NCBI GenBank assembly: GCA_000335715.1
Contig: AMYZ01000013.1
Coordinates: 1-64,000, forward strand
DNA: 64,000 nt
DNA from: a beta proteobacterium L13
GTDB lineage: Bacteria; Pseudomonadota; Gammaproteobacteria; Burkholderiales; Chromobacteriaceae
Direction: 5' to 3'
Below the pieces are notes generated by a model. The model made no database searches. It saw nothing but the letters and a program-made list of their open reading frames with translations, and was not told the origin of the DNA. The translations under genes and the position numbers were made by a program. Positions 61,419 through 64,000 of the stretch are shown piece by piece (position 1 is the stretch's first letter; the number at the start of each line of letters is the position of its first letter).

Positions 61419-63962
61419 GTGTCCTTATCGCATACCGTTGAAAGCATTGTGTCCCGGAATGTCCTGTGTTGCCCGCCCACCTTGTCGGTGGCCGAGGCCG
61501 CACGTGCCATGTGCGACGCTTTGTGCGGGTCGATTGTGGTGGTGGACGAGTCCGGCGAGCCTGTAGGGATCTGGACCGAAACCGACGCTATCAAGCTGGA
61601 CTTGCGCCAGGACGATATGGCCAGCCAAAGCATGGGCAGTGTGATGAGCTCGCCGGTGCTGGGCATCGCACTGGATTGCCCGCTGCAGGATGCGACGCGC
61701 GTACTGATGGAAAACAATGTGCGCCACCTGATTGTGCGCGATGAGCACGGCAAGATGGTGGGCGTGGTGTCGGCTACGGATATCCTGCTGAACCAGGACG
61801 CCGAGCTGTTCCTGCGCATGAAGCGGCTCGATAGCCTGGCACGCGAATCGCTGGTGGTGATCTATGCCGAAGCGCCGGCCGCGGAAGTGATGCAGTGCAT
61901 GCGTGACTTTTCGGTAGAAGCGCTGGCGGTGCGCTATGCCGATGGCAGCTGGGGCATTATCACGCGCCGTGACATGGTGCGCTTTCTGGCGCAGCCGGAT
62001 GAAGCGCGCTGCGCGGCCGACCTGGCCAGCTACCCCTTGCGTTCGGTGCCGGCCACGCTGACCTTGCTGGCGGCGCGCAAGGTGTTCATGGAATACCAGA
62101 TCCGCCACCTGGGTGTGGTGGCTGACGATGGCAAGCTATTGGCCATTATCAGCATGGCGGACATTCTTGCGTCCATCGAGCAAGAGTACCTGTCCGAGCT
62201 GCGTGCCGTGCTGCGCGAGCGCGATGAAGCCCTGCTGCGCTCGCGCGAGAGCCTGCAGTTGGCGGACAAGGTGTTCGAGTCCACCATGGAAGGCATCCTG
62301 ATTACCGACCCTAATGGCGTGATCCAGTCGGTCAACCCGGCTTTCAGCCGGATTACCGGTTATACCCGCGACGAAGCAGTCGGGCAGACGCCGGCGCTGC
62401 TAAAGTCCGGCCGCCAAGGGGATGATTTTTACCAGCGCATGTGGGGCCAGCTCAAGCAGCAGGGCATGTGGCAGGGCGAGGTGGTCAACCGCCGTAAAAG
62501 TGGCCTGCTGTATACCGAGCACCTGACCATCACCGCCATACCCGATGGCCACGGCGGGGCGCGGCACTACGTGGCGGTGTTTACCGACATTACCCAGCGC
62601 AAGCAGGCGGAAGAACGCCTGCACTTTCTGGCCAACCACGACGCGCTGACCGGCCTGCCCAACCGCACGCTGTTTGGCGAAAAACTGCAGCTGGCGGTAG
62701 AGCGTGCGCTGGAGCAAACGCAGCGCCTGGCGCTGATCTTTATCGACCTGGACCGTTTCAAGCTCATCAATGACACGCTGGGCCACCAGGCTGGCGACGA
62801 GCTATTGGTCAAGATAGCCTGCCGTATCCAGAACCAGCTGCCCGCAGGGGCGGTAGCAGCCCGCCTGGCAGGGGACGAATTTACCGTGCTGCTGTCTGGC
62901 ATCGCGCAGCCGAATGCCGTTGCCAGCCTGGCGCAAACCATGCTGGAAAGCATCACCGGCGAGGTGGTGCTGGGGGCGGGTAACAAGGTGTTCGTGTCCG
63001 CCAGCCTGGGCATTGCCATGTTCCCCGACGATGGCAATACCGCCGAAAGTCTGCTGGTGAATGCCGATGCGGCCATGTACCGCGCCAAGAGTCGCGGCAA
63101 AAATACCTTCCAGTTTTACACTGCCGACATGAACGCCAGCGCCATGGCGCGTCTGAAGCTGGAGTACAGCCTGCACCGCGCGCTGATGAAGCAGGAATTC
63201 CAGGTGTGGTACCAGCCCAAGGTAGAAGTGGCCAGCGGCCGTCTGGTGGGTATGGAGGCGCTGATACGCTGGCACAACCCGGAGATGGGTATGGTGCCGC
63301 CGGCCGAATTTATCCCGGTGGCGGAAGAGTGCGCGCTGATCGTGCCGCTGGGTAGCTGGGTGCTGCAAGAGGCCTGCCGTTTCAGCAAGACGCTGCTGGA
63401 CGAGTTCGGCTTTGATGGCAAGGTGGCGGTCAACCTGTCCGGGCGGCAGCTCAAGTTTGGCCAGATCGTGGACAGCGTGCGCGAGATACTGGCCGATAGC
63501 GGCCTGCCGGCGTCCTGCCTGGAGCTGGAAATGACCGAAAGCACGGCGATGGACACCGATGTGGAAGTCATGAAGGCGCTGGAGGGGCTGCGTGATATCG
63601 GCGTGACACTGGCCATTGATGACTTTGGTACCGGCTACTCCTCGCTGGCTTATCTCAAGCGCTTGCCGGTGCAGGTGCTGAAGATCGACCGCTCCTTTAT
63701 CAAGGATCTGGATCACGACCGTGACGACGCCGCCATCGCCTCGGCCATTATTTCCATGGGCCGCAGCCTGGGCTTGTCCATTGTGGCGGAGGGGGTCGAG
63801 CTGCCGGCGCACCGTGATTTCCTGCAAGCCGAAGGCTGCCACATGGCGCAGGGCTATCTGTTTGGCAAGCCTATGCCGGCGGTGGAGTTCCGCCAGCTCT
63901 ATATGGCTCAGCTGCCGCAAACCGCCGTCGTACTGGCGCAGGGCAGCGACGAAGGCCGCTGA
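61419..63962 (+). CDS. CBS-PAS-GGDEF-EAL cyclic-di-GMP protein
   Basis: 847 aa, cytosolic. Four CBS-like units occupy about residues 1-255 (two pairs, likely nucleotide sensing). A PAS domain follows at about 275-395 (ESTMEGILITDPNGVIQSVNPAFSRITGYT). The GGDEF domain at about 400-565 has LAGDEF at 482-487, an Ala replacing the first Gly. The EAL domain at about 575-830 has EALIRW near residue 614 and intact DDFGTGYSSL and the KIDRSFIKDL loop. EAL activity is likely; cyclase activity is uncertain. The start is a GTG after CTGGAG. Confidence 0.92.
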   Translation: MSLSHTVESIVSRNVLCCPPTLSVAEAARAMCDALCGSIVVVDESGEPVGIWTETDAIKLDLRQDDMASQSMGSVMSSPVLGIALDCPLQDATRVLMENNVRHLIVRDEHGKMVGVVSATDILLNQDAELFLRMKRLDSLARESLVVIYAEAPAAEVMQCMRDFSVEALAVRYADGSWGIITRRDMVRFLAQPDEARCAADLASYPLRSVPATLTLLAARKVFMEYQIRHLGVVADDGKLLAIISMADILASIEQEYLSELRAVLRERDEALLRSRESLQLADKVFESTMEGILITDPNGVIQSVNPAFSRITGYTRDEAVGQTPALLKSGRQGDDFYQRMWGQLKQQGMWQGEVVNRRKSGLLYTEHLTITAIPDGHGGARHYVAVFTDITQRKQAEERLHFLANHDALTGLPNRTLFGEKLQLAVERALEQTQRLALIFIDLDRFKLINDTLGHQAGDELLVKIACRIQNQLPAGAVAARLAGDEFTVLLSGIAQPNAVASLAQTMLESITGEVVLGAGNKVFVSASLGIAMFPDDGNTAESLLVNADAAMYRAKSRGKNTFQFYTADMNASAMARLKLEYSLHRALMKQEFQVWYQPKVEVASGRLVGMEALIRWHNPEMGMVPPAEFIPVAEECALIVPLGSWVLQEACRFSKTLLDEFGFDGKVAVNLSGRQLKFGQIVDSVREILADSGLPASCLELEMTESTAMDTDVEVMKALEGLRDIGVTLAIDDFGTGYSSLAYLKRLPVQVLKIDRSFIKDLDHDRDDAAIASAIISMGRSLGLSIVAEGVELPAHRDFLQAEGCHMAQGYLFGKPMPAVEFRQLYMAQLPQTAVVLAQGSDEGR

Positions 63963-64000
63963 GCTCGCGCGCTGCCGTGGCATGGTTCAGCGCGGCAGGC

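Overview
The window looks like a chromosomal segment of a free-living, motile betaproteobacterium. Protein similarity and gene order point to the order Neisseriales, probably a Chromobacteriaceae-type genus; the genus cannot be fixed from sequence reading alone. Supporting signs are a pcnB-folK-panBCD cluster, an rnfABCDGE-nth operon, polyhydroxyalkanoate genes (phaP/phaR), a GC-rich composition, and lateral or polar flagellar genes preceded by sigma-54-type promoter motifs. I see no insertion sequence, prophage, CRISPR array or integron. The 62 protein genes listed look intact and there is one tRNA.

Layout. 0-5 kb: tRNA-Thr(CGT), fabI, trxA, rho, a TRIC-type membrane protein, a Nudix CoA pyrophosphatase and nadC. 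5-9 kb: an ECF/CbiM-like permease, a MAPEG protein, murB, a MATE exporter and a small unknown gene. 9.5-14.3 kb: pcnB-folK-deoxynucleoside kinase-panB-panC-panD, an operon for RNA polyadenylation, folate and pantothenate. 14.3-17.5 kb: a GFA-fold protein, rraA, a lipoprotein-type Do protease and nth. 17.5-23 kb: rnfA-B-C-D-G-E, a membrane ferredoxin:NAD+ oxidoreductase, running straight into nth. 23-28.5 kb: the acetate module yjcH-actP-acs with a divergent LysR regulator. 28.5-42.7 kb: mixed housekeeping and accessory genes (EamA exporter, ygfZ, H-NS family, PilZ-like protein, M14 peptidase, phaP/phaR, rimO, DeoR regulator with a HAD phosphatase, ABC-F ATPase, tsaD, OsmC). 42.9-53 kb: flgBCDEFGHI and flgJKL, the complete rod, hook, ring and hook-filament-junction set. 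53-64 kb: an RluF-like pseudouridine synthase, two tandem degenerate HD-GYP proteins, hrpA, an unknown protein and a large CBS-PAS-GGDEF-EAL protein.

The most striking signal is not a gene. A short asymmetric word, core GTTGGCCGC (extended consensus AAGGTTGGCCGCA), occurs about 54 times by hand count, in both orientations, inside genes and between them. The random expectation for the 9-mer is roughly one. It often sits just after stop codons or next to terminators, and at 6361-6402 two copies form a perfect 19-bp inverted repeat between convergent genes. This is how the DNA uptake sequences of Neisseriaceae and Pasteurellaceae behave. However, the word is unlike the Neisseria DUS dialects I know, which share a CTG core. 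I propose it as a candidate DUS-like genome-wide element of this lineage.

Other points of note: two tandem HD-GYP paralogues that both carry Met-Asn where the catalytic His-Asp should be; a 138-bp, almost perfect tandem duplication in the rnfC tail that also duplicates the repeated word; two sigma-54-type promoters splitting the flagellar cluster into flgB-I and flgJ-L; and several clean palindromic operator candidates (phaP/phaR, the deoR-HAD interval, the acetate operon, fabI, and the CBS-PAS-GGDEF-EAL gene).
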